A stretch of 64,000 bases of DNA, taken from assembly GCA_937930845.1 (NCBI GenBank), contig CALHBJ010000001.1, forward strand, positions 682,001-746,000. The letters are read 5' to 3'. The stretch is from an uncultured Rhizobiaceae group bacterium (GTDB lineage: Bacteria > Pseudomonadota > Alphaproteobacteria > Rhizobiales > Rhizobiaceae). A program made the translations under genes and the position numbers. Under the pieces are notes generated by a model. It saw only the letters and a list, made by a program, of their open reading frames with translations. It made no database searches and was not told the origin of the DNA. Every line of letters starts with the position of its first letter. Within the stretch, counting starts at the first letter, position 1. Below are positions 25,441 through 34,572 of the stretch, piece after piece.

Positions 25441-25989
25441 TCAAGCACGCTCCAGACACGCCCTGAGTGCCAAAAGTCCGCGCCGAAGCCTCGTCTTGAT
25501 TGTACCCACTGGCGATTCAAAACGCTCTGCGAGTTCTTCGCGGGAATATCCCTCATAATATGCCAGTAATACGTAATTACGATCATCATCCTTCATTTCG
25601 CCCAAACAAAAGCGTAGTGCTTCCAGATCGGTCACATCGACAGCATTGGCGTCCTGGTCTGTGAGGCGGAAGATTTCCTCCTCATCACCGGGTTCATCCA
25701 CGGTTTGCTCCGGACGGGTGGCCCGAATGACATCAATGGCACGATTGCGCGCAATGGTGGCCATCCAGGTGATTGGCTTGCCCTGTGCAGAATCGTAACT
25801 CCCGGCCTTTTGCCAGACTTTGAGAAACACATCCTGCAGAACATCTTCCGCTTTCTGCCTGTTTTTCAAGATACGCAGAATAACGCCAAAAAGTTTCGCC
25901 GAGGACCGGTCGTAAAGTGTCCGAAAAGCTGTTCTGTCGCCTTTGGCCGTTGCCTGCAGGAGGGTCTCCAGTGTGACGTCCATATTCAT
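25441..25989 (-). CDS. ECF RNA polymerase sigma factor, SigK-like
   Basis: A 182-residue extracytoplasmic-function sigma factor. Region 2 contains RTLYDRSSAKLFGVILRILKNRQKAEDVLQDVFLKVW and the TWMATIARNRAIDVIR promoter-melting part; region 4 contains YVLLAYYEGYSREELAERFESPVGTIKTRLRRGL, the helix-turn-helix that reads the -35. Pairing with an RskA-type anti-sigma factor points to the SigK/ECF19-like group. I start at ATG 25989, with AAAGG eight bases upstream; ATG 25983 is an alternative. Probable targets include itself and the adjacent fasciclin gene. Confidence 0.92.
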   Translation of the reverse strand: MNMDVTLETLLQATAKGDRTAFRTLYDRSSAKLFGVILRILKNRQKAEDVLQDVFLKVWQKAGSYDSAQGKPITWMATIARNRAIDVIRATRPEQTVDEPGDEEEIFRLTDQDANAVDVTDLEALRFCLGEMKDDDRNYVLLAYYEGYSREELAERFESPVGTIKTRLRRGLLALRACLERA

Positions 25990-26117
25990 CAAGACAACCT
26001 TTGGGGCGATATACAAAATTGTCGCGCTAACCAGCGCAATATCGACCGCAAACTAACAACACATCAGCGCAATGGGCAAGCTGTACACCCAACTATTGGG
26101 ATGTGATCTCCTAATGT

Positions 26118-28511
26118 TTACTTCCCCTTGATCGCCTCCTTGATCACCGGGAAACCGGAACGCAGATGGAGGTCGGTCTGCGGGAAAGGAATTTCGATGT
26201 TGTTTTCGCGGAAAGCCTTGTCGATGGCAAAGCGCGTATCTGTTTCAACCACGATGAGGTCCATAAGGTCGCGGACGAAGAAACGCAGCTCGAAATCCAG
26301 TGACGATGCGCCGAAATCTGCGAAATAAACAAATGCTGCCGGGTGGGATGCCACCCTTGAATCATTGTTGAGTGTTCCCAAAAGCACATCGCGCACAAGT
26401 TCCACATCGGAGCCATAAGCCACGCCCACGCGAATGATGATGCGGCGCATGTGGTCCACATGCATCCAGTTGCCCACGGAGGTATTGATCACTTCCGAAT
26501 TGGGGATGATCACGCTTTGCCGGTCAAAGGTTTCAAGCTCTGTGGCCCGCACGTTGATCTTGCGCACAAAACCCTCTGCCCCGCCCACATTGATGATGTC
26601 ACCAACCTTGATGGGGCGTTCGATCAACATGATGATGCCGGAGACAAAATTGTTGACGATGTTCTGCAAGCCAAAGCCGATACCCACAGACAGGGCACCG
26701 GCGATGAGTGCAAGATTCGACAGGTTGAACCCGGCCCAGCTGATCCCAACAACGCCTGCGAGAAAATAGCCCAGATAGCCTAATCCGGATCTGATCGAGT
26801 TTTTGACACCGGCATCAAGGTGGGTGCGCGACAGGATTTTTCCTTCAAACCAGCGCTGCACCAGCCGCGTGCCTGCCACAATCAGCACAAACACGATCAA
26901 GGCAAACAGAATTCGGGTCAGCGATATTTCCACACCGCCCACACTGAATCCCGTAAACAGGGCTTTGGCAGCGCCAAAAATCTCGTCCTGGCGACCGCCC
27001 CATTGCAACAGCAGGACAGGGATGCCCACAACCAAAACCAGAATATTGGTCAATATGGAAAACAGCAGGCCGATCTGATCCAGTCGGAAATCGGTAAAGC
27101 CGCGCTGTTCGCTCAGCCGCTGGCCAAAGCGGGTGCTGGCGATGGCACCGTGGGAAGATATGGCCCTTGAGGTGAGAAAGCCCAGATACATGGTGGCTAG
27201 GATTGACCCGGTGACAACAAATTGGCCTGCGATGAATCGGCTTAACCGCACATATCCAAAAACAGCGCTGAACGCGATGGCCAGGATACAGGCCCATAGC
27301 AACCAATAGACAATCGGGTTCCAGCCTCGGAACCCGGAGCGTTGCGCGTCTGCCTCATAGGGGTTGAGGCGTGTGAACACCGCAACGACCATAACAATCG
27401 CGATCAACAAGCTGGAAATGAGCGAGACAAAAACTGTAAGCGAAACCGAAAGCGAGAACAGTTCGATCAATTCGGTCACAAAAATATCGACCGCATAAAT
27501 GACGGCCACGGCCATGGCGAGGCGGCGCAGTCTGGCGGCGGCATAATCGGTCACATTTGCCATGCGCCGGTCTGCCCGTTTCGGCTTCAGAATTGCCGTT
27601 ATCAAAAGCCAAACGAAAATCAGCCCGGCAATTGCCAGCAGCAAGTTGCCCATGATGATGTCGACGCGCAGGCGATATACGCCGAAATATCCCAGCGAGG
27701 CGTGTAAGGTGCCCAATACAATGGCAACGCCACCACCCCAAATCACTGTGGGGAAAAATGCCAGCATGATCTTGTGCAGCGCCGATAGGGTCTCTTCAGA
27801 TCCGATCCGGTCGGCCCAGCGACGCAGCGGACGCAAGATGCGGTAGAGAACCATTGCGGCAATTGTGGTCAAGCCAAGTGCCAGAAAGAGGCCGCTCAAA
27901 TTGAATCGCACTATGGACGCAATCCAATTGCCCATCACGCCCGTAACCTGGGCAATGGCACCGGGGGCCTCGTCAAACACCTCTTTGAATTGCTCAGAAC
28001 CCAATCTGCGTTGTTGCAAGATAGATTGCACAAAGCGGGTGCGCCGCTGTTCCAGAACTGTGTTGCGCAATTGGCGACTGCGCACGGAAAGGATCTCAGC
28101 GTCTTTTATGGCAATGATAGATTTCGCCCTGATGTCAAACAGGCGTTCCCGCTGGGTGGCAATGTCTGCCGATTCCTCCGGTTCGCCCTCGGCGGGCTTG
28201 GGCGGCAATCTGCCAATCTGGAAATCCAAATCTCGCAATTCCGGCTGGAACTGGACAATTTTCTGGAACGCCTCCTGGCTCAATCCGGACAGTTCACTGC
28301 TCAGCGCCGTCAGTGCCTGTTCGTTCAAGGTATTGCCGACAATTTCTTTCTCGATTGCTGATAGGCGCTCTGTGATTGGTTGAACGGAGGCGTTGAGCCG
28401 GTCGGCAAGGTTTGGGCCGCCATTATTGACCGTCTGGGCCTGAACGGCCCAAACGGCAAGACCGACAATTGCAATGAGGATGAATCGCAACAGGCTTTTT
28501 GAAGGGTTCAT
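26118..28511 (-). CDS. Large MscS-family mechanosensitive channel with N-terminal DUF3772 region
   Basis: A 797-residue channel. It starts with a signal peptide (LLRFILIAIVGLAVWAVQAQ), then a periplasmic helical region of the DUF3772 type (about 30-190, AIEKEIVGNTLNEQALTALSSEL, DLDFQIGRLPPKP), about ten membrane helices, the MscS pore helix (LSNLALIAGALSVGIGFGLQNIVNNFVSG), the beta domain (RPIKVGDIINVGGAEGFVRKINVRATELETFD, IIPNSEVI) and the C-terminal domain. The architecture resembles MscK/YbiO-type channels. It is upstream of the ECF sigma gene on the same strand with a gap of about 130 bases. Together with the BON-MscS protein it makes two mechanosensitive channels around the sigma/anti-sigma pair. 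Confidence 0.92.
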   Translation of the reverse strand: MNPSKSLLRFILIAIVGLAVWAVQAQTVNNGGPNLADRLNASVQPITERLSAIEKEIVGNTLNEQALTALSSELSGLSQEAFQKIVQFQPELRDLDFQIGRLPPKPAEGEPEESADIATQRERLFDIRAKSIIAIKDAEILSVRSRQLRNTVLEQRRTRFVQSILQQRRLGSEQFKEVFDEAPGAIAQVTGVMGNWIASIVRFNLSGLFLALGLTTIAAMVLYRILRPLRRWADRIGSEETLSALHKIMLAFFPTVIWGGGVAIVLGTLHASLGYFGVYRLRVDIIMGNLLLAIAGLIFVWLLITAILKPKRADRRMANVTDYAAARLRRLAMAVAVIYAVDIFVTELIELFSLSVSLTVFVSLISSLLIAIVMVVAVFTRLNPYEADAQRSGFRGWNPIVYWLLWACILAIAFSAVFGYVRLSRFIAGQFVVTGSILATMYLGFLTSRAISSHGAIASTRFGQRLSEQRGFTDFRLDQIGLLFSILTNILVLVVGIPVLLLQWGGRQDEIFGAAKALFTGFSVGGVEISLTRILFALIVFVLIVAGTRLVQRWFEGKILSRTHLDAGVKNSIRSGLGYLGYFLAGVVGISWAGFNLSNLALIAGALSVGIGFGLQNIVNNFVSGIIMLIERPIKVGDIINVGGAEGFVRKINVRATELETFDRQSVIIPNSEVINTSVGNWMHVDHMRRIIIRVGVAYGSDVELVRDVLLGTLNNDSRVASHPAAFVYFADFGASSLDFELRFFVRDLMDLIVVETDTRFAIDKAFRENNIEIPFPQTDLHLRSGFPVIKEAIKGK

Positions 28512-28609
28512 TCAGGCATCCGATTGGGCGCGAGGCTGGTTACCTGTGCCATTAAAATTTGAGAGTCTAGGAGCCTGTATTACACGCCCAAGCTACAACG
28601 TGCCATGCT

Positions 28610-28897
28610 TCAATTTTCCAGGATCGTGAATTTGCCGCCTTGAACGCTGACATTTTCTGTACCCTTGAACACGGCCATTTCACCGCCGGGCAAGGCGATG
28701 AAACAACCTTTGTCACAGACTTGAACTGTGGTGTTGGGGGCAACCACAACCTCGGTGCGTATTCCATCAACTGTTACGGTGAGAGCCACTTCCGATGTAT
28801 CCGAATTGAGCAGTGACATCGCGTTGGCCGCTGATGTCGCCAAAAGTGCGGCGAAGCCCGCCGCGAGAACTGAAATATACTGGCCTGGTCTGGTCAT
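28610..28897 (-). CDS. Small exported protein of unknown function
   Basis: A 95-residue protein not recognised by family. It has a signal peptide (MTRPGQYISVLAAGFAALLATSAANA) and a mature part of about 70 residues, mostly beta-type (VALTVTVDGIRTEVVVAPNTTVQVCDKGC, FIALPGGEMAVFKG). Two cysteines four residues apart (CDKGC) could form a disulfide or bind a metal. ATG 28897 is chosen because it opens the signal peptide; an upstream start at 28927 would add ten polar residues. It lies between the large MscS channel and the Gfo/Idh/MocA gene, all on the minus strand, but gaps of about 100 bases suggest its own transcript. Confidence 0.7.
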   Translation of the reverse strand: MTRPGQYISVLAAGFAALLATSAANAMSLLNSDTSEVALTVTVDGIRTEVVVAPNTTVQVCDKGCFIALPGGEMAVFKGTENVSVQGGKFTILEN

Positions 28898-29012
28898 TGT
28901 TTTATGGTCCTGGAATTGCGCGCTCAATCTAATGTGCGGCGCGATGCAATCAAGATGGATAATTATTCGGTCATCTTACACATGATGGTTGTGGTGCAGG
29001 CTGAATATTCCT

Positions 29013-30041
29013 TCAATCAAGACGAACACGCTGGCCGTCTTCTGCCCCCAGATAAATGGCCTCTTCAATTTCCAGGTTGCGCAAATAGTCTCTTGCGGTG
29101 TTTTCCAGCGCCGTTCCATTCACATAATGATCCACCACGTGGCGGGTAAAGTGATATACACAATCACCGCCAAAACCACGATCTTCGAATGCGTAGTCTA
29201 TTGATAGCGCCTCTTGTTCCCCGTGGGCGCGAAAATACAAATCGCCATCTCCGCTCAGGAAAATGCAGCCGAGTTCACCTTCAACTGTCATTTCGCCCAT
29301 GGTCAGTCGACTGTTTTGTGCCTTGTGGTCACTAAGCCGGTTGCCATCCAAAACCGCGCGTTTGCCTTCTCCGTGGTCCATGACCAGCAAACACCGGTCT
29401 TCACCAGCAATCACCGGGTTGAGCCGCGACAGGTCGGCCCATACGGAACTGGCCTCTCCCAACAAATAACGAAACACGTCCACATAATGGATCGCGGTTT
29501 CATGGACGAGAAAGCGTTGCATCTTTTGGAAATAGGGTTGCCGGGCTAAATATGCATTCGGCCCCTGTCCGTCTCCGGGTCTTAAACGGAAGGCAATCTG
29601 ATACACCTTGCCCAGTCGGCCCGCCTGCAATTGCCGCGCAATCTCGCGATACCAGGGCTGAAAGCGAAAATTTTCATGTACGATCAGGTCGATATTGGCC
29701 TTGTCTGCGCAGTCGCTTGCGGCTCTTGCCTGTTCCAGCGTGCCGCAAAACGGCTTTTGACACACCACATTGATACCGGCATCTGAGGCCATCTGGATCA
29801 GCCCTGCGTGGCTGGCAGGCGGGGTAATGATATCGAGAAGTTCCGGCTTGATCTGGGCGCACATTGCCGCGGCATTTTCAAAAACCGGCATCTGATATTT
29901 TGCACCCATTTGCTGGGCGGTGTCCCGATCAAAGCTGGCGAGGCCCACCAATTCGACTTCGGGACATCTGGCCCAGGCGTCGAAATGGAACTGGCTGAAA
30001 TAGCCTGACCCGACAATCGCGACCTTCACCTGCTTGCTCAC
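29013..30041 (-). CDS. Gfo/Idh/MocA family oxidoreductase
   Basis: A 342-residue NAD(P)-dependent oxidoreductase. The N-terminal Rossmann fold begins VKVAIVGSGYFSQFH; the usual EKP motif reads CQKPF, so the Glu is replaced by Gln; the catalytic region is in the C-terminal alpha/beta domain (VHETAIHYVDVFRYLLGE, with the H-xx-D pair). Substrates in the family are sugars, inositols and related polyols. The start is a GTG at 30041 that overlaps the stop of the upstream dehydrogenase (GTGA), so the two genes form an operon, probably for sugar-acid or hydroxy-acid catabolism. The exact substrate cannot be read from sequence. Confidence 0.86.
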   Translation of the reverse strand: MSKQVKVAIVGSGYFSQFHFDAWARCPEVELVGLASFDRDTAQQMGAKYQMPVFENAAAMCAQIKPELLDIITPPASHAGLIQMASDAGINVVCQKPFCGTLEQARAASDCADKANIDLIVHENFRFQPWYREIARQLQAGRLGKVYQIAFRLRPGDGQGPNAYLARQPYFQKMQRFLVHETAIHYVDVFRYLLGEASSVWADLSRLNPVIAGEDRCLLVMDHGEGKRAVLDGNRLSDHKAQNSRLTMGEMTVEGELGCIFLSGDGDLYFRAHGEQEALSIDYAFEDRGFGGDCVYHFTRHVVDHYVNGTALENTARDYLRNLEIEEAIYLGAEDGQRVRLD

Positions 30042-31156
30042 TTAACGCGCGGGTCTTCAAGTGCGATCTGGTCCAGCGCGCCTGAAACAGCATTGGTGAT
30101 CGCAACAACCCCGGCTTCTCCACCCCGTTCCGTCGACACCAAAGTACCATCGGCAAACGCATCATCCACCGCTGCACTCAACAGGCGCGCTGCGCGCGCC
30201 AGAGCCGGATTATCCTTTTCCCCTGCCAACCATTCCAGCATCATCGCACCTGACAGGAACATGGCTGTTGGGTTTGCCTTGCCAGTACCGGCAATGTCCG
30301 GCGCGGAGCCATGGCAGGGTTGGAAGACCGCATGTTCATCGCCAATATCGGCAGAAGGGGCCATGCCCAGCCCACCGATCAGGCCAGCGGCCAGATCGGA
30401 AAGTATGTCGCCATACATATTCTCGGTGACCATGACATCATAGATCCAGGGACGGCGGACCATTTCCATGGCCACTGCATCCACATAGCCATAGCGCGGT
30501 GTAATTTCACGATGAGATTTGGCCACATCATCAAAGACATCACGCCAAAACGCCATGGACTTGAATACATTAGCCTTGTCGACGCTGGTGACTTCACCCA
30601 CATGGCCGCGCGCTTTGCGCTGTTCAGCCAGGCGAAACGCAAATTCGCACACCCGCGCGGTTCCTTTGCGGGTAACTACCTGGGTATCGGTTGCCTCTTC
30701 CTGGGTTCGTGTGCCCTTGCCAACGGAGGCAAACAGGCCTTCGGTTGATTCCCGAACGAGCACAAAATCCAGTTGATCGCCGCGCGGATCGGCAAGCGGT
30801 CCTTTGATCCCTGGGACTGACCTTACTGGCCTAACGCCCGCATAAAGCTCTAGCTCAAAACGCAGATCAATTTGAGGAATGATCTCAGTGCCATCGGGGT
30901 AGCGAACTTCTGGATCGCCCATCGCCGCCAGGAGAATCGCATCGGCTGCGCGACAACCGGCAATGGTCTCGTGGGGCAAGGCATTGCCAAGTTTGGTATA
31001 AGCACCGGCCCCGGCCTCCAGCCAGTTCTCATTGGCTGCCGGTTCACCAACCTTGGCCAAGGCTGCCTGCACGAGTTCCACACATGGCTGGGTGATCTCC
31101 ATGCCAATGCCGTCACCGGGGAGAATTGCCAGGGTAAGAGGGGCAGCGCTCATCAT
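30038..31156 (-). CDS. Isocitrate/isopropylmalate/tartrate dehydrogenase family decarboxylating dehydrogenase
   Basis: A 372-residue beta-decarboxylating dehydrogenase. It opens with LTLAILPGDGIGMEIT, and carries DFVLVRESTEGLFAS, the YGYVDAVAMEM(V) segment, DILSDLAAGLIGGLGMAPSADIG with the metal-binding aspartates, and CHGSAPDIAGTGKANPTAM for NAD binding. The substrate loop (GVRPVRSVPG) differs from true LeuB, so an R-malate or tartrate-type substrate is more likely. It overlaps the Gfo/Idh/MocA gene by four bases and forms a two-gene operon with it. An adjacent in-frame ATG at 31153 is an equally possible start with better spacing to CTGGA. Confidence 0.84.
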   Translation of the reverse strand: MMSAAPLTLAILPGDGIGMEITQPCVELVQAALAKVGEPAANENWLEAGAGAYTKLGNALPHETIAGCRAADAILLAAMGDPEVRYPDGTEIIPQIDLRFELELYAGVRPVRSVPGIKGPLADPRGDQLDFVLVRESTEGLFASVGKGTRTQEEATDTQVVTRKGTARVCEFAFRLAEQRKARGHVGEVTSVDKANVFKSMAFWRDVFDDVAKSHREITPRYGYVDAVAMEMVRRPWIYDVMVTENMYGDILSDLAAGLIGGLGMAPSADIGDEHAVFQPCHGSAPDIAGTGKANPTAMFLSGAMMLEWLAGEKDNPALARAARLLSAAVDDAFADGTLVSTERGGEAGVVAITNAVSGALDQIALEDPRVK

Positions 31157-31368
31157 TCATTCCAGTTATTTCGTTGATGGGATATGTGCTTATCAGACCG
31201 GTGTGCACGAAAGTCCAGTCTGACACACAGCATCCCACGGCCAATCGCGGCGATCCATCGCCATGCATGGGTCTGGCCGCTTTATTCCTCATGCGTTTCA
31301 GGGCAATGTGCGTCTCCACCAAATGTCCGGTGATTCCGGCCAGCGATACAAGTCCAGGAACAGATTTC

Positions 31369-33228
31369 ATGCCGGTCAGACGGCTAAGCGACACGATTGT
31401 GAATCAGATTGCTGCCGGCGAAGTTGTCGAGCGGCCTGCCAGTGTTGTGCGCGAATTGCTGGACAATGCCATTGATGCCAGTGCCAGCCGCATCGAAATC
31501 ACCACCATAGATGGCGGCAAGTCTTTGATGCGCGTTGTGGATAATGGTGCGGGCATGGGCAAAGAGGATCTGGAACTTGCCGTGGAACGCCATTGCACAT
31601 CCAAACTGCTTGACGACCTGACCGATATCAACAGTCTGGGCTTTCGCGGAGAGGCGTTGCCATCCATTGGTTCGGTGGCCCGTTTGAACATTTCCAGCAG
31701 ACTGGCCCAGTCGCCAAATGGCTGGCACATTCTGGTCGAAGGCGGGGCTGTTTCCAACGCGGCCCCATCGGCCATTCCCCAGGGCACAATCGTTGAAGTT
31801 GCGGATTTGTTTTATGCAACGCCCGCCCGGCTGAAATTCATGAAAACCGACCGGGCTGAGAGCAGTGCCATTTTGGATGTGGTGAAGCGCGCGGTATTGG
31901 GCCATCCCGACATTTATTTTACGGTTTGTGTGGATGAACGAACACCCCTCACCTATCCAGCTGTCACATCTCAGGATGCTCAATCCATCCGGGCGCGGGA
32001 TGTTTTGGGCCAGGATTTCGTTGACAATTCCATCGCCATCGATGCCGAGCGGGAAGGCGTGCGGTTGCACGGCTATACCAGCCTGCCCACCTTTAATCGC
32101 GGCAACAGCCTGCATCAGTTTTTCTATGTGAATGGCCGTGCTGTGCAGGACCGCCAGATCACCGGTGCCATTCGCGGTGCCTATATGGATTATCTGCCCC
32201 GATACCGGCATCCCATCAATGTGTTATTTTTGGAAATCGACCCGGCATTGGTGGATGTCAATGTTCATCCGGCCAAGGCGGAAGTGCGGTTTCGGGATTC
32301 CGGCCTCGTGCGCGGACTGATTGTTGGGGCATTGAAAGAAGCTCTGCTGGATGCTTCCCAGCGCGCATCCAGCGAAGGGGCAAAGGACATGCTGGCTGCA
32401 TTTCGCATTCGTCCATCATCGCCGGTTGACCATCCAACAACTGGCGGAAACTCCGCTCCGGGCGCAGCCAATTATGATTGGCAATCATCGCCCAATCGCC
32501 CGTTCGCTGATGCCATGGGAAATTCACCCATAAACGCAAATGGGGCGGCTGGTTTCACTGAAACCGCGCAGGCAGGTTTTGATATCACAGGCGCGCCCAG
32601 TGCCGACATTCGCCCGCCGGAGGAACATTCCCACGAGTCAGCCCAGGGGTTGCCGCTGGGCGCTGCAAGGGCCCAATTGCATCAAAATTACATTATCGCC
32701 CAAACCGATACCGGCCTTGTGATCGTTGACCAGCACGCGGCGCATGAGCGGCTTGTTTACGAGAGAATGAAGGCGCAAATCGCGCAAAACGGCGTTGCAG
32801 CCCAAATGTTGCTCATTCCAGATATTGTGGAAATGGAAGCACAGGACGCAACGCGGCTGCTCGACCATGCAACGGCATTCGAGCGGCTTGGGCTGCAAAT
32901 TGAATCCTTTGGCGACAGCGCAATCATGGTGCGCAGTACCCCTGCCCTGCTGGGCGAAGTGGATGCTGAAGCGCTGTTGAAAGACCTTGCCGATGATATC
33001 GCGCAATGGGGGACAACCGATCTGGTCGCACAAAAACTCGACTATGTGGCCGCCACGATGGCCTGCCATGGTTCTGTGCGTTCCGGGCGACTTTTAAAGC
33101 CGCAGGAAATGGACCAATTGCTGCGCGATATGGAAGCCACGCCCAATTCCGGCCAGTGCAATCATGGTCGCCCAACCTATGTGGAATTGAAACTGACGGA
33201 TATTGAACGGCTGTTTGGAAGGCGCTAG
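31369..33228 (+). CDS. mutL: DNA mismatch repair protein MutL
   Basis: A 619-residue MutL. The N-terminal GHKL ATPase has IAAGEVVERPASVVRELLDNAIDA, DNGAGM, HCTSKL and GFRGEALPSI; the transducer domain follows (VNGRAVQDRQI, DVNVHPAKAEVRF). A variable linker (about 345-420) leads to the C-terminal dimerisation domain, which contains the endonuclease motif DQHAAHERLVYE (about residue 454; pattern DQHAx2Ex4E) and CNHGRPTYVEL. The motif marks a nicking-competent MutL, as found in bacteria without MutH. ATG 31369 (MPVRRLSD) is chosen because family homology starts there and CCAGGAA lies about ten bases upstream. Confidence 0.96.
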   Translation: MPVRRLSDTIVNQIAAGEVVERPASVVRELLDNAIDASASRIEITTIDGGKSLMRVVDNGAGMGKEDLELAVERHCTSKLLDDLTDINSLGFRGEALPSIGSVARLNISSRLAQSPNGWHILVEGGAVSNAAPSAIPQGTIVEVADLFYATPARLKFMKTDRAESSAILDVVKRAVLGHPDIYFTVCVDERTPLTYPAVTSQDAQSIRARDVLGQDFVDNSIAIDAEREGVRLHGYTSLPTFNRGNSLHQFFYVNGRAVQDRQITGAIRGAYMDYLPRYRHPINVLFLEIDPALVDVNVHPAKAEVRFRDSGLVRGLIVGALKEALLDASQRASSEGAKDMLAAFRIRPSSPVDHPTTGGNSAPGAANYDWQSSPNRPFADAMGNSPINANGAAGFTETAQAGFDITGAPSADIRPPEEHSHESAQGLPLGAARAQLHQNYIIAQTDTGLVIVDQHAAHERLVYERMKAQIAQNGVAAQMLLIPDIVEMEAQDATRLLDHATAFERLGLQIESFGDSAIMVRSTPALLGEVDAEALLKDLADDIAQWGTTDLVAQKLDYVAATMACHGSVRSGRLLKPQEMDQLLRDMEATPNSGQCNHGRPTYVELKLTDIERLFGRR

Positions 33229-33289
33229 GATCGGGATCGCTGGCCGTTGAATTTTGCCGTGCCTAATATCCGTTCACTTGGAGAATATC

Positions 33290-33511
33290 ATGCTTGATCG
33301 TTCAGGTGCCGATGGTGCACAGCCCGCGACAGTGCGCTATCTGGAAGCCGATTTTCAGATTCTCGTGCCCGGTTCATATGTCATTTGCGCCATAACCGGC
33401 CAGCATATCGCGCTTGATGAATTGAAATATTGGAACTCTAATCATCAGGAAGCCTATGCCCATGCGCAGGCATCTCTTGAGGCCTATCAGAAGCATCTAA
33501 GTGACGATTGA
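33290..33511 (+). CDS. DUF2093 family small protein
   Basis: A 73-residue protein matching the alphaproteobacterial DUF2093 family: VRYLEADFQILVPGSYVICAITGQHIALDELKYWN followed by QEAYAHAQASLEAY. The CAITGxxIxLDELxYW part is the family signature. No function is known. TTGGAGA lies about seven bases before ATG 33290. It follows mutL on the same strand with about 60 bases between, and is convergent with lpxK. The neighbourhood mutL - DUF2093 - lpxK recurs in Hyphomicrobiales. Confidence 0.85.
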   Translation: MLDRSGADGAQPATVRYLEADFQILVPGSYVICAITGQHIALDELKYWNSNHQEAYAHAQASLEAYQKHLSDD

Positions 33512-33558
33512 GCGAAATCGAAACTGGCCAAACGTCCGTTAGCAAAATTACCGAAGTG

Positions 33559-34572
33559 TCAGGGGGAGACTTTCGTCTCCACCATGGACGCCACAATGCT
33601 TTCGATGAGGCGCGGGTTTTCAAATTCTATGTCGATATGAAGTACGGCAGACAGGGACAGCAACCCTTCCTGCACGCCACCCATGGCCCGCAGCCGCGCG
33701 GCATCTTTTTGGGTCGTGACCAGCTTGGCATTTAGCCGATTGGCTTCGGTGATCATTTCCTGACATTGCTGATCCTGGAACGGATGATGATCGGGGAAAA
33801 ACCGGTGCCCCACCACTTCGCACCCTACCTTCTCCAGGCTGATGATGAATTTCTGCGGATCGGCAATGCCGCAATAGGCATAAACGCTTGCGCCATCGAA
33901 AACGTTTGAGCGCTGCTCCACAATCCAGGCACTGAGCACCGGTTTGGCCATTTTTGCAGCAGTGCGAATGGCCGATATGCCCGGATCGCCCTCACCAATT
34001 ACCAGAACTGAGTCTGTCATCCCCATTTGAGCAGTAATCGACCCGCGCAACGGACCGGCGGGGATAGCAAATCCATTGCCGAGGCCGCGGCGTCCATCCA
34101 CCACCGCAATGGTGTGGTCCTTGTGCAATTTGGGATTTTGCAGACCATCATCCATAATGATCAGATCAACGTCGTGTTCTTCCAGCAGCTTTGCGCCTGC
34201 CGGGCGGTCCACGGAAACAACCGTGGTGGCATAGGTCGCCAGCACGAGCGGTTCGTCTCCCACCGCATCGGCTGTGTGATTTTTAAGATCGACGATCTGC
34301 GGGCCTTTTAGCTGCCCGCCATGGCCGCGGGACAGGAAGCCCGGTCTTAGCCCCATTTCGCGGGCAATCTTCGCTATGGCGATGGCCGTGGGAGTTTTGC
34401 CCGCACCACCGGCCACATAATTGCCAATGCACAATACTGGAACTTTGGAAACGTATTGCGGTTTGCCGGTCATCCGACGATTGGCAACCCGGCTATACAA
34501 ATAGCCAAATGGGGACAGGATACAGGCGAGGACGCCCCGACTGGCAAACCAGAAAGATGGTGCTTCACTCAT
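33559..34572 (-). CDS. lpxK: Tetraacyldisaccharide 4'-kinase LpxK
   Basis: Kinase that adds the 4'-phosphate of lipid A at the inner face of the cytoplasmic membrane. The 337-residue protein has an N-terminal membrane-associating segment (FWFASRGVLACILSPFGYLYSRVANRR), a Walker A-like VAGGAGKTPTAIAI, RGHGGQLKGP, the DVDLIIMDDGLQNPKL segment with catalytic aspartates, and FFPDHHPFQ, all characteristic of LpxK. It overlaps the waaA stop by four bases (ATGA), forming a lipid A/Kdo operon. In related genomes a DUF374 acyltransferase gene often sits near waaA; it is absent here. Confidence 0.95.
   Translation of the reverse strand: MSEAPSFWFASRGVLACILSPFGYLYSRVANRRMTGKPQYVSKVPVLCIGNYVAGGAGKTPTAIAIAKIAREMGLRPGFLSRGHGGQLKGPQIVDLKNHTADAVGDEPLVLATYATTVVSVDRPAGAKLLEEHDVDLIIMDDGLQNPKLHKDHTIAVVDGRRGLGNGFAIPAGPLRGSITAQMGMTDSVLVIGEGDPGISAIRTAAKMAKPVLSAWIVEQRSNVFDGASVYAYCGIADPQKFIISLEKVGCEVVGHRFFPDHHPFQDQQCQEMITEANRLNAKLVTTQKDAARLRAMGGVQEGLLSLSAVLHIDIEFENPRLIESIVASMVETKVSP

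Noticed and set aside
25989-26117. Copy of the ECF-type promoter upstream of the sigma factor gene
   Set aside because: No GAAACC/GGAAC plus CGTT pair at 15-18 base spacing was found on the minus strand, so autoregulation was not claimed.
31384-32211. Minus-strand open frame (275 codons) inside mutL
   Set aside because: Antisense to the highly conserved MutL ATPase domain; no ribosome-binding site or motif.
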